Positions 52,296-60,473 of a stretch of DNA of 64,000 nucleotides are shown in pieces. Position 1 is the stretch's first letter, and every line of letters begins with the position of its first letter. Source of the DNA: Didemnitutus sp047777955. Its GTDB lineage: Bacteria > Verrucomicrobiota > Verrucomicrobiia > Opitutales > Opitutaceae. The stretch spans positions 248,001 through 312,000 of the forward strand of contig NZ_CP180537.1 in NCBI RefSeq assembly GCF_047777955.1, read 5' to 3'. Position numbers and translations under genes: made by a program. Under the pieces are notes generated by a model. The model had not been told where the DNA came from, did not search any database, and saw nothing but the letters and a program-made list of their open reading frames with translations.

Positions 52296-52946
52296 ATGGA
52301 CCTCGACCTTTCCACGCTGCGCAGCGGCCTGCTGTTCTACATCGTGCTCGTCTGCAGCCTCTGCATCCACGAGTGGGCCCACGCCTACATGGCCGACAAG
52401 CTCGGGGACCCGACGCCGCGCCTGCTCGGCCGCGTGACGATCAATCCGTTGCCGCACATGGACCTGTTCGGCACGGTGATCTTCCCGCTCGTGTGCATCT
52501 TCGCGCTCGGCGGCGGCTTCCTTTTCGGCTGGGGCAAGCCGGTGCTGGTCGACCCGCGGAACTTCCGGCACCCGCGCCGCGACGACGTGCTGGTGACGCT
52601 CGCCGGCCCGCTCTCCAACCTCGGCCTGGCGCTGCTCGCGGCGGTGCTCGGCGGCCTGCTCTACCGGACGGACCCGCGCACGACGGAGCTCTTCCTGCTC
52701 ATCGTCGGGCTGAACGTCACGCTCGCGGTCTTCAACCTCCTGCCCCTCCCGCCGCTCGACGGCGGCCAGGTGCTGCGGCACGCCGTGCGCATGCGCGACG
52801 AGACCTACCTCGCGATCGCGCGCTGGAGCTTCCTCGTGCTGATCCTCGCGCTCTGGCTGCCACCGGTGCGCTGGGCGCTCATCACGCTGATGAAACTGGT
52901 CGCTCTGCCCTTCGTGCTGCTTTATCAATCCCTCGCAGGAATCTGA
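52296..52946 (+). CDS. Site-2 protease-family (M50) intramembrane metalloprotease
   Basis: 216 residues, six hydrophobic segments. The zinc motif HEWAH (H25-E26-x2-H29) lies in the first membrane region, and the third ligand region is FNLLPLPPLDGGQVLRH (N-x-x-P-x-x-P-L-D-G). A short variant without PDZ or CBS domains, as in the YwhC/Rip3-core group. It cleaves substrates inside the membrane, often anti-sigma factors. It sits between the pseudo-rhomboid gene and prmB, whose ATG follows by 1 nt. Confidence 0.9.
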   Translation: MDLDLSTLRSGLLFYIVLVCSLCIHEWAHAYMADKLGDPTPRLLGRVTINPLPHMDLFGTVIFPLVCIFALGGGFLFGWGKPVLVDPRNFRHPRRDDVLVTLAGPLSNLGLALLAAVLGGLLYRTDPRTTELFLLIVGLNVTLAVFNLLPLPPLDGGQVLRHAVRMRDETYLAIARWSFLVLILALWLPPVRWALITLMKLVALPFVLLYQSLAGI

Positions 52947-52947
52947 C

Positions 52948-53841
52948 ATGCCGGCACAGCCCCAAACGATCGCTGACTGGCTGGCGTGGGCGCTGCGGCG
53001 CTACGCCCGGCACCGCGTCGCGCTCGGACAGGTCGCGGACAACGCGCACGACGAGGCGCTCTACCTGCTGCTCCGCACGCTCGAGCTGCCGCTGGAGAGC
53101 CCGCGCAGTGTCCTGCGGCGCAAGCCCACGCCGGCGCAGGCGGAGAAGCTGGCGGAGGTTTTCCGCCGCCGCACCGAGGAGCACGTGCCCGCGGCCTACC
53201 TCACGCGCGAGGCCTGGCTCGGCGGGCACCAGTTCTACGTCGACGAGCGCGTGATCATTCCCCGCTCGTATTTCGTCGAGCTGCTGCCCGAGGCGGTGCC
53301 GCAGTGGCTGCCGGCGGGCAAGCCGGTGAAGCGCGTGGTCGACGTCTGCACCGGCAGCGGCTGCCTCGCGGTGCTGCTGGCGGACCGCTTCCCGGAGGCG
53401 AAGGTCGACGCGATCGAGCTCTCGCCCGACGCGGCGGCGGTGGCGCGCTTCAATTTCGCGCAGAACCGGCTCGGCGCGCGCATCAAGCTGCACCGCTCCG
53501 ACGTCTTCGACGCCGTGCCGGCGGCGAGATACGACCTGATCCTCTCGAACCCGCCCTACGTGCCGACGCGCGAGATGCGCGGCCTGCCGGAGGAGTTCAA
53601 GCGCGAGCCGGCGATGGCGCTCGACGGCGGGCGCGACGGCCTCGACGTCGTGCGCAAGCTCCTGCGCCAGGCCCGCGAGCGCCTGCAACCGCACGGCATC
53701 GTCGCGCTCGAGGTCGGCCAGGCGAAGCCCGCGCTCGCCGCCGCGTTTCCCGAACTCGACCCGCACTGGCTGCACACCGCCGACGGCGAGGATTGCGTCT
53801 GCGTGATCACCGCTGCGCGCCTGCGCGGGTGGAACGGCTGA
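52948..53841 (+). CDS. prmB: Ribosomal protein L3 N5-glutamine methyltransferase
   Basis: 297 residues. HemK/PrmB architecture: an N-terminal helical substrate domain (1-110), the linker AYLTREAWLGGHQFYVDERV with IIPRS, SAM motif I VVDVCTGSGCLAVLLA, acidic motif DAIELSPDAAAVA and the N-P-P-Y glutamine-binding motif in LILSNPPYVP. The R-S (rather than R-P-E-T) sequence after IIP and the spacing favour PrmB over PrmC. It modifies a Gln of ribosomal protein L3. Starts 1 nt after the protease stop, so the two are co-translated. Confidence 0.9.
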   Translation: MPAQPQTIADWLAWALRRYARHRVALGQVADNAHDEALYLLLRTLELPLESPRSVLRRKPTPAQAEKLAEVFRRRTEEHVPAAYLTREAWLGGHQFYVDERVIIPRSYFVELLPEAVPQWLPAGKPVKRVVDVCTGSGCLAVLLADRFPEAKVDAIELSPDAAAVARFNFAQNRLGARIKLHRSDVFDAVPAARYDLILSNPPYVPTREMRGLPEEFKREPAMALDGGRDGLDVVRKLLRQARERLQPHGIVALEVGQAKPALAAAFPELDPHWLHTADGEDCVCVITAARLRGWNG

Positions 53842-53844
53842 GCT

Positions 53845-54078
53845 TCAGGCGCCGACCGGCATTCCGGTCGCGGGGCCGACTCCGGCTGGCGCGTAGCGCG
53901 CGCAGGGGCGGCCGGGGTGGACGAGGTGGGTGGAGTTCGCGGGGTGCGCGCACCACAGCCACGCGTCGGCATACGGGTCGGCGCGGATCGTCCGGGCGAA
54001 CGCGCAGTCGGGGCCGCACGGTTCGCCGTGATCGAACGGGGCGGGCGGCGGCAGCGGGTCGGCGGGCCAGGGATTCAT
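53845..54078 (-). CDS. Small Cys-containing hypothetical protein
   Basis: 77 residues. Four cysteines in CGPDCAF ... WLWCAHP ... HPGRPCARY could form a zinc site (C-x3-C, C, C with flanking His). Very Pro-rich N-terminus (NPWPADPLPPPAPFDHGEPC). No signal peptide. No family recognised. It begins 7 nt after the rhodanese gene ends, on the same strand, so it may be the last gene of the sulfur-linked minus-strand series. Confidence 0.6.
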   Translation of the reverse strand: MNPWPADPLPPPAPFDHGEPCGPDCAFARTIRADPYADAWLWCAHPANSTHLVHPGRPCARYAPAGVGPATGMPVGA

Positions 54079-54085
54079 GGGGACC

Positions 54086-54487
54086 TCACTTCTTGGTTTC
54101 CAGCTGGCGGGTGGGCAGGCCGGCGTCGATCCAGTCCTTCAGGCCGCCGGCGTTGGCGACCCGGTAGCCCTTTTCGGCGAGCGCGGCGGCGATGTTGCCG
54201 GCGCGCTTGCCGGAGCGGCAGTAGAGGATGAGCGTCTTGTCCTTCGGCGCCTTTTCGAGGAACGGCTTCCACTCGAATTGGGCGTTCTCAAAATCGCTCT
54301 GCGGCAGCAGCACGGCGGGTTGGGCGACGCCGGTCTGGAACCACTCGGCGGGCTCGCGGACGTCGATCAGGACCGCCTGGCCGTCCGCGACGAGCTTGGC
54401 GGCGGCGGCGGGCGTGAGGCGGGAGACTTCGGCGGCGAACGACGCCAGCGCGCCGAGCAGCAGGAGGGCGGCGAGTTTTTTCAGCAT
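54086..54487 (-). CDS. Periplasmic rhodanese-like sulfurtransferase
   Basis: 133 residues with a signal peptide (KLAALLLLGALASFAAE). One rhodanese domain: VLIDVREPAEWFQTG (the CH2A-type D-V-R-E/x-x-x-E/x-x-x-G block) and the active-site loop LILYCRSGKRAG with C90, then KGYRVANAGGLKDWID. It can carry a persulfide on C90. Exported single-domain rhodaneses often serve sulfide or thiosulfate handling, which fits the nearby DsrE2/TusE/SQR genes. Confidence 0.92.
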   Translation of the reverse strand: MLKKLAALLLLGALASFAAEVSRLTPAAAAKLVADGQAVLIDVREPAEWFQTGVAQPAVLLPQSDFENAQFEWKPFLEKAPKDKTLILYCRSGKRAGNIAAALAEKGYRVANAGGLKDWIDAGLPTRQLETKK

Positions 54488-54526
54488 GCCGTGAGGATGG
54501 GCGGAAGCGTCGCGGCGGCAAGGCGC

Positions 54527-55177
54527 TCAATTGGTCTTAGCGGGAGCCGGGGGAACGGGCGCCGCGTAGGAGACGCGGATGAGGCCGCGCCACTCCCAGG
54601 CCGAGTAGCCGGTCGCCTTGTCCTCCGGATACAGGCGCTCGAGCATGTAGCGCACCTGCGGCTGCAGCGAGTCGGAGTTGCCGTGGCAGAGGAGGCACTT
54701 GGGGCTGACGGCGATGGGGCGGTAGACGCGCCACTCGGTCGGCGTGTCGGCAGCGTCGACCGTCTGCACGATGACCTTGGGCGGGGCCTCGCCGGCGTTG
54801 AGGGCGGTGCGGACGAGGTCGAGCGCGGCGAAGTCGGCTTCGTCAGGCGTGTTCCTCGGCTCGCGCACGCGGAAGCTGGTGAGCTTGATCGCGGTGACGC
54901 GCGGCTTGCCCTCGAGGGGGCGCGGCGGGGCGAGCGACTTCAGGTGCATGAGCTCGACGGCCTCGTCGAGGCCCTTGGTGGCGAGGGTGCGCTCGACCTC
55001 GATCAGCAGCGAGCCGCCGATGCGGTCGATGAGCTTCTCGCCGGCGGAGCGCACGGTGGCGGTCAGGGGATCGTCTGCCGGGGCCCACGCGAATTTCAGC
55101 GGCGGTTTCGCAGGCTCTTGCGCCCAGAGGCAGGCGCCCAGGCAGGCGAACACCACGGGGTAGGCGGCGTTTTTCAT
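54527..55177 (-). CDS. DUF3365 periplasmic c-type haem protein
   Basis: 216 residues from the ATG at 55177 with a signal peptide (AAYPVVFACLGACLWAQ). The DUF3365/Tll0287-like domain ends in the haem-attachment motif C161-L-L-C164-H165, preceded by WRVYRPIAVSPK and followed by YSAWEWRGLIRVSY. Such domains are redox or gas sensors or electron carriers in the periplasm. Located between the rhodanese and the DsrE2 gene on the same strand, it may take electrons in sulfur oxidation. Confidence 0.87.
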   Translation of the reverse strand: MKNAAYPVVFACLGACLWAQEPAKPPLKFAWAPADDPLTATVRSAGEKLIDRIGGSLLIEVERTLATKGLDEAVELMHLKSLAPPRPLEGKPRVTAIKLTSFRVREPRNTPDEADFAALDLVRTALNAGEAPPKVIVQTVDAADTPTEWRVYRPIAVSPKCLLCHGNSDSLQPQVRYMLERLYPEDKATGYSAWEWRGLIRVSYAAPVPPAPAKTN

Positions 55178-55261
55178 GGGGGAATGATACACCCGCGCGC
55201 GGCGTTTGCCTACGCAGCCAAGCAACGGCAATGGATGCGCAGTGGGGGCCGGACAGGGTAA

Positions 55262-55289
55262 GGCCCCGCCGCGTCGAATCGGCGGGGCC
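55262..55289. repeat. GC-rich hairpin after the DsrE2 gene
   Basis: GGCCCCGCCG-CGTCGAAT-CGGCGGGGCC has perfect 10-bp arms. With the neighbouring hairpin at 55298-55321 it forms a double stem-loop in the gap after the DsrE2 stop. It may end the SQR-DUF1641-TusE-DsrE2 transcript or belong to the interspersed hairpin families. Confidence 0.55.
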
Positions 55290-55297
55290 CGCCATGA

Positions 55298-55321
55298 GGC
55301 GCGGCGCGCGAACGCCGCGCC
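55298..55321. repeat. Second hairpin of the post-DsrE2 pair
   Basis: GGCGCGGCG-CGCGAA-CGCCGCGCC, perfect 9-bp arms with a 6-nt loop, 12 nt before the DsrE2 stop codon on the plus-strand coordinate. No T-tract follows on the minus strand. Confidence 0.55.
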
Positions 55322-55333
55322 ACCCACCTGCGC

Positions 55334-55831
55334 TCAGGTGAAGATGATCTGGCCGCCCGCGGCCAGCTCGTAGAAATCGCCGACGGTGAGAACCTTTTCC
55401 AGGTGCGGCACGAAGTCGTCGTTCGTGAGGTGGAACATGTCGACCGTGGCCTTGCAGGCGTAGAGGTGGCCGCCGGCGTCGGCGATCATCTGCGTGAACT
55501 CGCTCACGGGCGGGATGTCGAGCGCCTCCATTTCCTTCTGCATCATTTTCGTGGCGAAGGCGGACATGCCGGGGAGTGCGCCGAGGAGCGTGGGCAGCGG
55601 GAAGCCCTTCGCGTCGGGCACGCGCATGGCGGGGTTGCCGACGGTGGCGATCTTCAGCTTGTCCTGATATTCCTTCAGCACGGCGTAGAGGCCGAAGAAG
55701 GTGAAGAACAGGTTGGCCTCGATGCCCTCCATGCGGGCGCCGTTGGCCATGATGAGTCCCGGATACACGCCGTCGAGCGAGCCGCGCGAGACGATGATCG
55801 AGACCTTCTTGATTTTTTCGGGTGAGGACAT
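55334..55831 (-). CDS. DsrE/DsrF/DrsH-like family protein (DsrE2 type)
   Basis: 165 residues. Family blocks: KKVSIIVSRGSLDGVYPGLI, ANLFFTFFGLYAVLKE, a central Met/Pro-rich region (ALPGMSAFATKMMQKEMEAL) and the active-site strand GGHLYACKATVDMF with the conserved Cys. These proteins carry persulfide sulfur between rhodaneses, TusA and Hdr- or Dsr-like systems. It follows the TusE/DsrC gene by 45 nt. Confidence 0.92.
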   Translation of the reverse strand: MSSPEKIKKVSIIVSRGSLDGVYPGLIMANGARMEGIEANLFFTFFGLYAVLKEYQDKLKIATVGNPAMRVPDAKGFPLPTLLGALPGMSAFATKMMQKEMEALDIPPVSEFTQMIADAGGHLYACKATVDMFHLTNDDFVPHLEKVLTVGDFYELAAGGQIIFT

Positions 55832-55876
55832 GGCGGGGGAGTGGCGATGGTGGGTGGGCGTGGCGCCCGGGGCGGC

Positions 55877-56194
55877 TCAGATGCAGCCGTGGGGCTTCTT
55901 GATGCCGGCGATCTTGGCGGCCTTCTTGGCCGGGCCGCCGGGGAAGAGCTCGTAGAGCTCCTTGGTCGGCACGCCGCTCTCCTTGGTGAGCTTGCGGATG
56001 CTCGGGCCGTCGCCCTTCGTCTCGAATTCCCGGCGCATGAAATTCAGGACGACGACGTGGCGGTCGGTGAGGGCGGGGATGCCCTCCTCGGCGGCGAGGA
56101 CCTTGGCGATCTCGAGATCCCAGTCCTTGGCGTTGGTCATGAAACCCTCGGCATCGAAGTCGACGGGCTTGTTGTTGATGGTGCGGATGGACAT
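55877..56194 (-). CDS. TusE/DsrC/DsvC-family sulfur-relay protein
   Basis: 105 residues. DsrC fold: NNKPVDFDAEGFMTNAKDWD, IPALTDRHVVVLNFMRREFE and the C-terminal arm ELFPGGPAKKAAKIAGIKKP ending HGCI. Only the penultimate Cys (C104) is present; the second Cys, eleven residues before it in true DsrC, is Ala93. That makes it TusE-like: able to accept sulfur on one thiol but not to form the DsrC trisulfide. It acts with DsrE2 next door. Confidence 0.92.
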   Translation of the reverse strand: MSIRTINNKPVDFDAEGFMTNAKDWDLEIAKVLAAEEGIPALTDRHVVVLNFMRREFETKGDGPSIRKLTKESGVPTKELYELFPGGPAKKAAKIAGIKKPHGCI

Positions 56195-56224
56195 GGCGGT
56201 GGTGGGTTGGCGGTGAAGTGCGGT

Positions 56225-56929
56225 TCAGGAGCGGGCCGGCGGGACGACGCGCGGGGCCGGCGTGTGGGCGCTGAGGTTGCGGAGGAAGACGATGAGGAAG
56301 CCGAGGCCGCGGCGCATCTCGGGCTTGTTGACCTCCTTGAAGGCGGTCCAGAGCGAGAACTCCTCGACCGACTCGAAATCGATCTTCTTGTAGACCTCGA
56401 CGGCGTTGTTGATCGCCTCGAGCATCTCGGGCTGCGTGAGGTTCTTCACGGTCGAGAGGATCGCGACGACGTTCTCCGAGAGGAGGCGGATGTCCTCGAC
56501 GGAGAAGTTGGCGACGACGTTGTCGAGCACGCGGGTGAGTTCGCGGCCTTTCTCGAAGTAGCCCTTGCGGTCGAGCTCGTCGAACTTCGCGACGGCGTCG
56601 TTCATGAGCTGGCGGGCGATGGGGGTGGCGTCCTGCAGAAGCTCGCGGGCGGCGTGGAGGGCGGCCAGCGAGGCGTTGAGGTCGTCGACGCTGCGCAGCA
56701 CCTGCTTGAGGAGGGCGGCGACGTCGTCGGGCCGGACGCGGGTCGAGACCGCATCGAGTTCGCCGGCGAGCGCGGGGATCATCTCCCGGCCGACGCGGGT
56801 GAGGTCGTCGCGGAGCTCGTCGATCTCGCGGCGCACGCGGCGGACGGCGGCCATTTCCTCGAGGACGAGGTCGAGCTTGCGGTCGAGGGCCTCGAGGCGT
56901 TCGGCGAGCGCGGGGTCGGTGGCGTTCAT
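56225..56929 (-). CDS. DUF1641 domain protein
   Basis: 234 residues, almost wholly helical. The DUF1641 core lies near residues 130-200 (VVANFSVEDIRLLSENVVAI, LTQPEMLEAINNAVEVYKKI), preceded by coiled-coil-like segments (RVRREIDELRDDLTRVGREM). It ends RRGLGFLIVFLRNLSAH, the conserved tail. DUF1641 proteins are regularly encoded with SQR-like flavoproteins and formate-dehydrogenase-like enzymes and may anchor or couple them to the membrane. Overlaps no neighbour but sits 5 nt after the SQR gene. Confidence 0.9.
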   Translation of the reverse strand: MNATDPALAERLEALDRKLDLVLEEMAAVRRVRREIDELRDDLTRVGREMIPALAGELDAVSTRVRPDDVAALLKQVLRSVDDLNASLAALHAARELLQDATPIARQLMNDAVAKFDELDRKGYFEKGRELTRVLDNVVANFSVEDIRLLSENVVAILSTVKNLTQPEMLEAINNAVEVYKKIDFESVEEFSLWTAFKEVNKPEMRRGLGFLIVFLRNLSAHTPAPRVVPPARS

Positions 56930-56934
56930 GGCGA

Positions 56935-58164
56935 TCAGCGGCGTTTGCCCGCCATGCTGAGGGCGGAGTCCATGGGCAGATCGAGGCCGCGGAGGAGGAC
57001 GTTCCAGTAGACCCAGCGGAACATCATCTTCCCGTAGTGGTTCATCCGCGTCTCCTCGAGCAGCGAGAGCGGGCCGAGGCCCGGGAGCGGGAAGAGGCCG
57101 GGGAGCGGCTCGGTGTCGTAGTTGAAGTCGATGAGGAAGGCCTTGCCGAAGCCGGACTCGATGAAGCAGTTCGCATGGCCGTCGAAATGGCCGTGGAGCG
57201 GCTGCTCATCGATGGCGGCGAGGAGGTTCTCCACGAGGATGTCGGCCTGGAAGTGCACGACCGAACCGGCTTTCGAGGCGGGCAGGTCGGTGGCGTCGCC
57301 GAGGGCGAAGATGTTGTCCTTCACCTTGGTGCGGAGCGTATGCTTGTCGGTCGGGACGTAGTTGAGCTCGTCGCCGAAGCCGGAGCGCGCGATGGAATCG
57401 TCGCCCATGTTGGTGGGCACGGTGACGAGGAGATCGTAGGGCACCTCGCGTTCGTCCCAGGAGAAGAGCTTGCGCTCCTCGGTGTCGACACGCCCGACGG
57501 CGTAGTCGGCGGTGAGCCGGATCCTCTTCTGGTCGAGGACGCCGCCGAGCAGGGCGGAGGCCTTCGGCTTGGTGAAAGCGCCGGGGAGCGGAGTGACGTA
57601 GTCGATCTCGACCTTGTCGCGGATGCCGCGGGTGGTGAAGAACCAGTCGGCGAGGAAGGCGAACTCGAGCGGCGCCACCGGGCACTTGATGGGCATCTCG
57701 ACGATGTTCACGACGAGCCGGCCGCCCTCCCAGGTCCGGAGCTTGCGGGCGAGGGCGGCGGCGCCTTCGAGGGTGTAGAAATCGAAGGCGTTCTTCTGCC
57801 AGCCGGGCCCGGCCATGCCCTCGGTCTGCGTCGGCACGGGCCGCGTGCCGGTGGCGATGATGAGGTAGTCGTAGCCGAGGATGCGACCGTTGCTGAGGCG
57901 GACCTGGTTCCGGTCCGGTTCGATCACGTCGATGGGCGAGATGACGACCTCGATCCCGGGCGGCAGATAGTCCTGGCGCGGCTTCACGACGTCCCGGGCG
58001 GTGTAGATGCCGAAGGGGATGAAGAGGTAGCCGGGCTGGTAGTGATGCGTGCCGTCGCGGTCGACGATCGTGATCTGCCAGTCGGAGCGGTCCAGCACGG
58101 CGGCCATCTTGTTGGCCATCATCGTGCCCGCGGTGCCGGCGCCGAGGATGAGGAGCTTTTTCAT
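56935..58164 (-). CDS. Sulfide:quinone oxidoreductase-like FAD-dependent oxidoreductase
   Basis: 409 residues from MKKLLILGAGTAGTMMANKM at 58164, which is the FAD dinucleotide fold (G-x-G-x2-G). Further landmarks: YDYLIIATGTRPVP, the Cys-containing VNIVEMPIKCPVAPLEFAFL near residue 170, YDLLVTVPTNMG, DNIFALGDATDLP (second FAD motif) and C-terminal amphipathic helices (MMFRWVYWNVLLRGLDLP) for membrane attachment. Sulfide or polysulfide oxidation to the quinone pool is the family role. The Cys set differs from classical type I SQR, so substrate is inferred from the sulfur cluster context. Confidence 0.88.
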   Translation of the reverse strand: MKKLLILGAGTAGTMMANKMAAVLDRSDWQITIVDRDGTHHYQPGYLFIPFGIYTARDVVKPRQDYLPPGIEVVISPIDVIEPDRNQVRLSNGRILGYDYLIIATGTRPVPTQTEGMAGPGWQKNAFDFYTLEGAAALARKLRTWEGGRLVVNIVEMPIKCPVAPLEFAFLADWFFTTRGIRDKVEIDYVTPLPGAFTKPKASALLGGVLDQKRIRLTADYAVGRVDTEERKLFSWDEREVPYDLLVTVPTNMGDDSIARSGFGDELNYVPTDKHTLRTKVKDNIFALGDATDLPASKAGSVVHFQADILVENLLAAIDEQPLHGHFDGHANCFIESGFGKAFLIDFNYDTEPLPGLFPLPGLGPLSLLEETRMNHYGKMMFRWVYWNVLLRGLDLPMDSALSMAGKRR

Positions 58165-58251
58165 GGGCGGAAGGAGGGGAGCGGGGGAATTGTCCGCCGA
58201 CCGGGCGGAATCCACGAGTGGAAACCGCCGGCCGGACTCATTTATATGAGT

Positions 58252-58263
58252 ATATGCGCATAT
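58252..58263. promoter_or_regulatory. ArsR-like palindromic operator upstream of the SQR operon
   Basis: ATATGCGCATAT is a perfect 12-bp dyad in a locally AT-rich stretch, 88 nt before the SQR ATG. A second, weaker dyad (CTCAT-TTAT-ATGAG) precedes it at 58237-58250. Related ATATGCGCA sequence lies before the FadL gene. Such dyads are typical of ArsR/SmtB-family regulators, some of which sense sulfide or persulfide. Confidence 0.55.
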
Positions 58264-58292
58264 TAATTAGATCGGCTTCAGCGCCGCCGGGC

Positions 58293-59696
58293 TCAAAACC
58301 GGTAGCTATACATCAGCTGGGCGTTGTTCTGCCCGTGGGTGATGTGGATGCCGTAGCCGTTGGTCTTGCCGACCTCGAAGCCGTGGGTGAACGAGAAGTC
58401 GACGCTCGAGCGCGCGTCGAACTTCCAGCCGAAGCCGGCCATGAGGTGGCGCTCGATCGTCGCCGGGAAGAGGCAGTTGAGGAACTTGTCCGGGATCGGA
58501 TCGCTCGAGGCGGCGCCGCCGAAGCGCAGCGTGAGCCGGTCGGTGGCCTGGTAGGCGGCGCCGAGCTGCAGGACGAGCTGGTCGTCCCAGTGCTGGAAGA
58601 GCACGGCGCTCAGCTGCTGGCCGGCGAAGCTGCCGTTGCTCGCCGCGGAGGAGGCGGTGAACGTCATCGCGAACTGGTCCATGACGCTGGCCCAGTAGAT
58701 CTGGCGGACGTCTGCCGCCACGAGCCAGCGCTCGTTGGGCCGGTAGGCGAGGCCGGCGCCGAGCATGGCGGGCCATTCGAAGCCGTTCACCTTCATTTCG
58801 CCGGTGAGAGTCTGCGCCATCGCGCCCATGCCGGGGACGTTGAGCTGGAAGCTCAGGGCGGCGCCGGTGGCCTTCAGGTCGCTGAGCGCAGACTTCGAGT
58901 GGTAGGTGAGGCCGAGCGTCAGCTGGGGCGTGGCCTGGTAGACGAGGCCGACCTTGCCGGCGTAGCCGTAGCCCCTGGCGTCGCCGGTGAAGGGATTGCC
59001 GTTGGAGAAATTGAAGTAGGCGTAGTCGACGCTCGTGCCGGACGGCAGCGTGGCCATCATGCCGCTGAAGCTCTGCACGATCGTGCCCGAGGCGCGGCCG
59101 AACTGCTGGCTGGTCGGCATCACGAGGTCGAAGAACTGCGTGCCGCTCATCGCCATCTTGAGGTCCATGCCCGCCCACATGAAGTCGGCCGTCGCCGCGA
59201 TGTGCAGGCGGTCGTTGACCTTCCAGACCAGCGGGGCAATCACGCGGCCGACCGACACCTCGGTGCGGTTCTCCAGGCCGAAGCCGAGGCCGCGCCAGGA
59301 GTTGGCGTCGTATTGGCAGCCCATGCCGCCCTGGCCGAACACGCCGAGGCCGTAGGTGAAGTTGCCGGCGCGGCGCGCGTAGCCGAAAGCGGGCATGTAG
59401 AACGCGGTCAGCTGTGAATCCGCCGCCGTGCCGGCCGGATTGGTCGCCGTGATGTCGGGCCCGAGCACGCCCAGGGCGAGGTCGAGGCGCGCCCGCTCGG
59501 CCATGAGGCCGAGCGTGGCCGGGTTGTTGATCACGGCGGCGGTGCCGTTGTCGAAGGCCAGCGAGGTGCCGCCCATCGCCGTGGCGATGGGGCCGTAGCC
59601 CTCCATGTTCATGCCGTTGGTCGCGACCAGCGGGCTCGTGAGACTCAGCGCCGCCAGGGTGAGGGCGGGGGGCAGAAGGGAGCGCAGGGCTTTCAT
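58293..59696 (-). CDS. FadL/OmpP1-family outer-membrane transporter
   Basis: 467 residues from MKALRSLLPPALTLAALSLT at 59696 (signal peptide). The mature N-terminus begins NGMNMEGYGPIATAMGGTSL followed by FDNGTAAVINNPATLGLM, the plug-forming N-P-A block of FadL. A long beta-barrel follows (TYGLGVFGQGGMGCQYD, YGYAGKVGLVYQATPQLTLG, ...) ending in SYRF with terminal Phe for BAM recognition. It passes hydrophobic compounds through the outer membrane. Downstream of it on the same strand are the sulfur genes, suggesting uptake of hydrophobic or sulfur compounds, which is inference. Confidence 0.93.
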   Translation of the reverse strand: MKALRSLLPPALTLAALSLTSPLVATNGMNMEGYGPIATAMGGTSLAFDNGTAAVINNPATLGLMAERARLDLALGVLGPDITATNPAGTAADSQLTAFYMPAFGYARRAGNFTYGLGVFGQGGMGCQYDANSWRGLGFGLENRTEVSVGRVIAPLVWKVNDRLHIAATADFMWAGMDLKMAMSGTQFFDLVMPTSQQFGRASGTIVQSFSGMMATLPSGTSVDYAYFNFSNGNPFTGDARGYGYAGKVGLVYQATPQLTLGLTYHSKSALSDLKATGAALSFQLNVPGMGAMAQTLTGEMKVNGFEWPAMLGAGLAYRPNERWLVAADVRQIYWASVMDQFAMTFTASSAASNGSFAGQQLSAVLFQHWDDQLVLQLGAAYQATDRLTLRFGGAASSDPIPDKFLNCLFPATIERHLMAGFGWKFDARSSVDFSFTHGFEVGKTNGYGIHITHGQNNAQLMYSYRF

Positions 59697-59792
59697 GGGA
59701 ATGATTCCTCGGGGAATGACGCCGCATTCTCGCACAACCGGGCCCGGGTTGGCTGTGCAGGCCTTGGCCAAAAGTGAAAAGCCGGCTAGTTA

Positions 59793-59809
59793 TATGCGCA
59801 AATGCGCAT
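59793..59809. promoter_or_regulatory. ATATGCGCA-type operator between fadL and the ECF sigma gene
   Basis: TATGCGCAAATGCGCAT contains two overlapping copies of the ATGCGCA core also found in the SQR operator at 58252-58263. It lies about 97 nt upstream of the FadL start and 83 nt upstream of the ECF sigma start on the other strand. It links the porin to the regulator of the SQR operon. Confidence 0.5.
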
Positions 59810-59891
59810 GCAAATAAGTTTGGCTTTCGCCGCCGCGGCGGCGAGGGTGCCGGTAATGATCCGGCCGGACCGGGGTTAAACCCGCTGCGCC

Positions 59892-60473
59892 ATGTCCCTC
59901 TCGTCCTCGTCCCCGCCTCGCGATCCGCCGGCCCCGCCGGAGGCGGAGACGGAGACGATGCGGCGCGTCGCCGCGGGCGACGGCGAGGCCTTGCGCACGC
60001 TGGTGGTGCGCTGGCAGCGGCCGCTGCTGGGCTTCTTCCGCCGGCTGGTGGGCTCGGCGGAAACGGCGGAGGACCTGGCGCTGGAGGTGTTCGTGCGCGT
60101 GCATCGCGCCGCACCCGGCTACGCGCCGACCGCCCGGTTCTCGACCTACCTCTTCGCCATCGCCCATCGCCTGGCGCTGAACGAGCTGCGCCGGCGCGGG
60201 CGCAAGCCGGCCGAGCCCGTGGCGCCGGACGCCTTTGATCATCTGGCCGCGACCTCCGCCGAGGAGCGCCGGCTGGGCGAACTGGAGGAGGTGTTCCAGC
60301 TCGCTCTGGCGCGACTGGCCCCGAAGGCCCGCACCGCCCTCCTGCTGATCGCGCAGCAAGGGCTTTCCTACGAGGAAGCGGCCGTGGCGCTGCGCTCCAA
60401 TCCCAACGCGGTCCGCGTGCTCGTGCACCGTGCCCGCCAGGAACTCAAGATGCACATGGAGGAACTGTCATGA
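59892..60473 (+). CDS. ECF-family RNA polymerase sigma factor
   Basis: 193 residues with a Ser/Pro-rich N-terminus. Region 2: LRTLVVRWQRPLLGFFRRLV, SAETAEDLALEVFVRVHRAA, RFSTYLFAIAHRLALNELRR. Region 4: LAPKARTALLLIAQQGLSYE followed by EAAVALRSNPNAVRVLVHRA. No extra C-terminal domain. The next gene, overlapping by 4 nt (ATGA), encodes a single-pass membrane protein with the layout of an anti-sigma factor. Probable targets are the genes with TGAAAC-N16/17-CATTAC promoters near 61.7 kb. Confidence 0.92.
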   Translation: MSLSSSSPPRDPPAPPEAETETMRRVAAGDGEALRTLVVRWQRPLLGFFRRLVGSAETAEDLALEVFVRVHRAAPGYAPTARFSTYLFAIAHRLALNELRRRGRKPAEPVAPDAFDHLAATSAEERRLGELEEVFQLALARLAPKARTALLLIAQQGLSYEEAAVALRSNPNAVRVLVHRARQELKMHMEELS

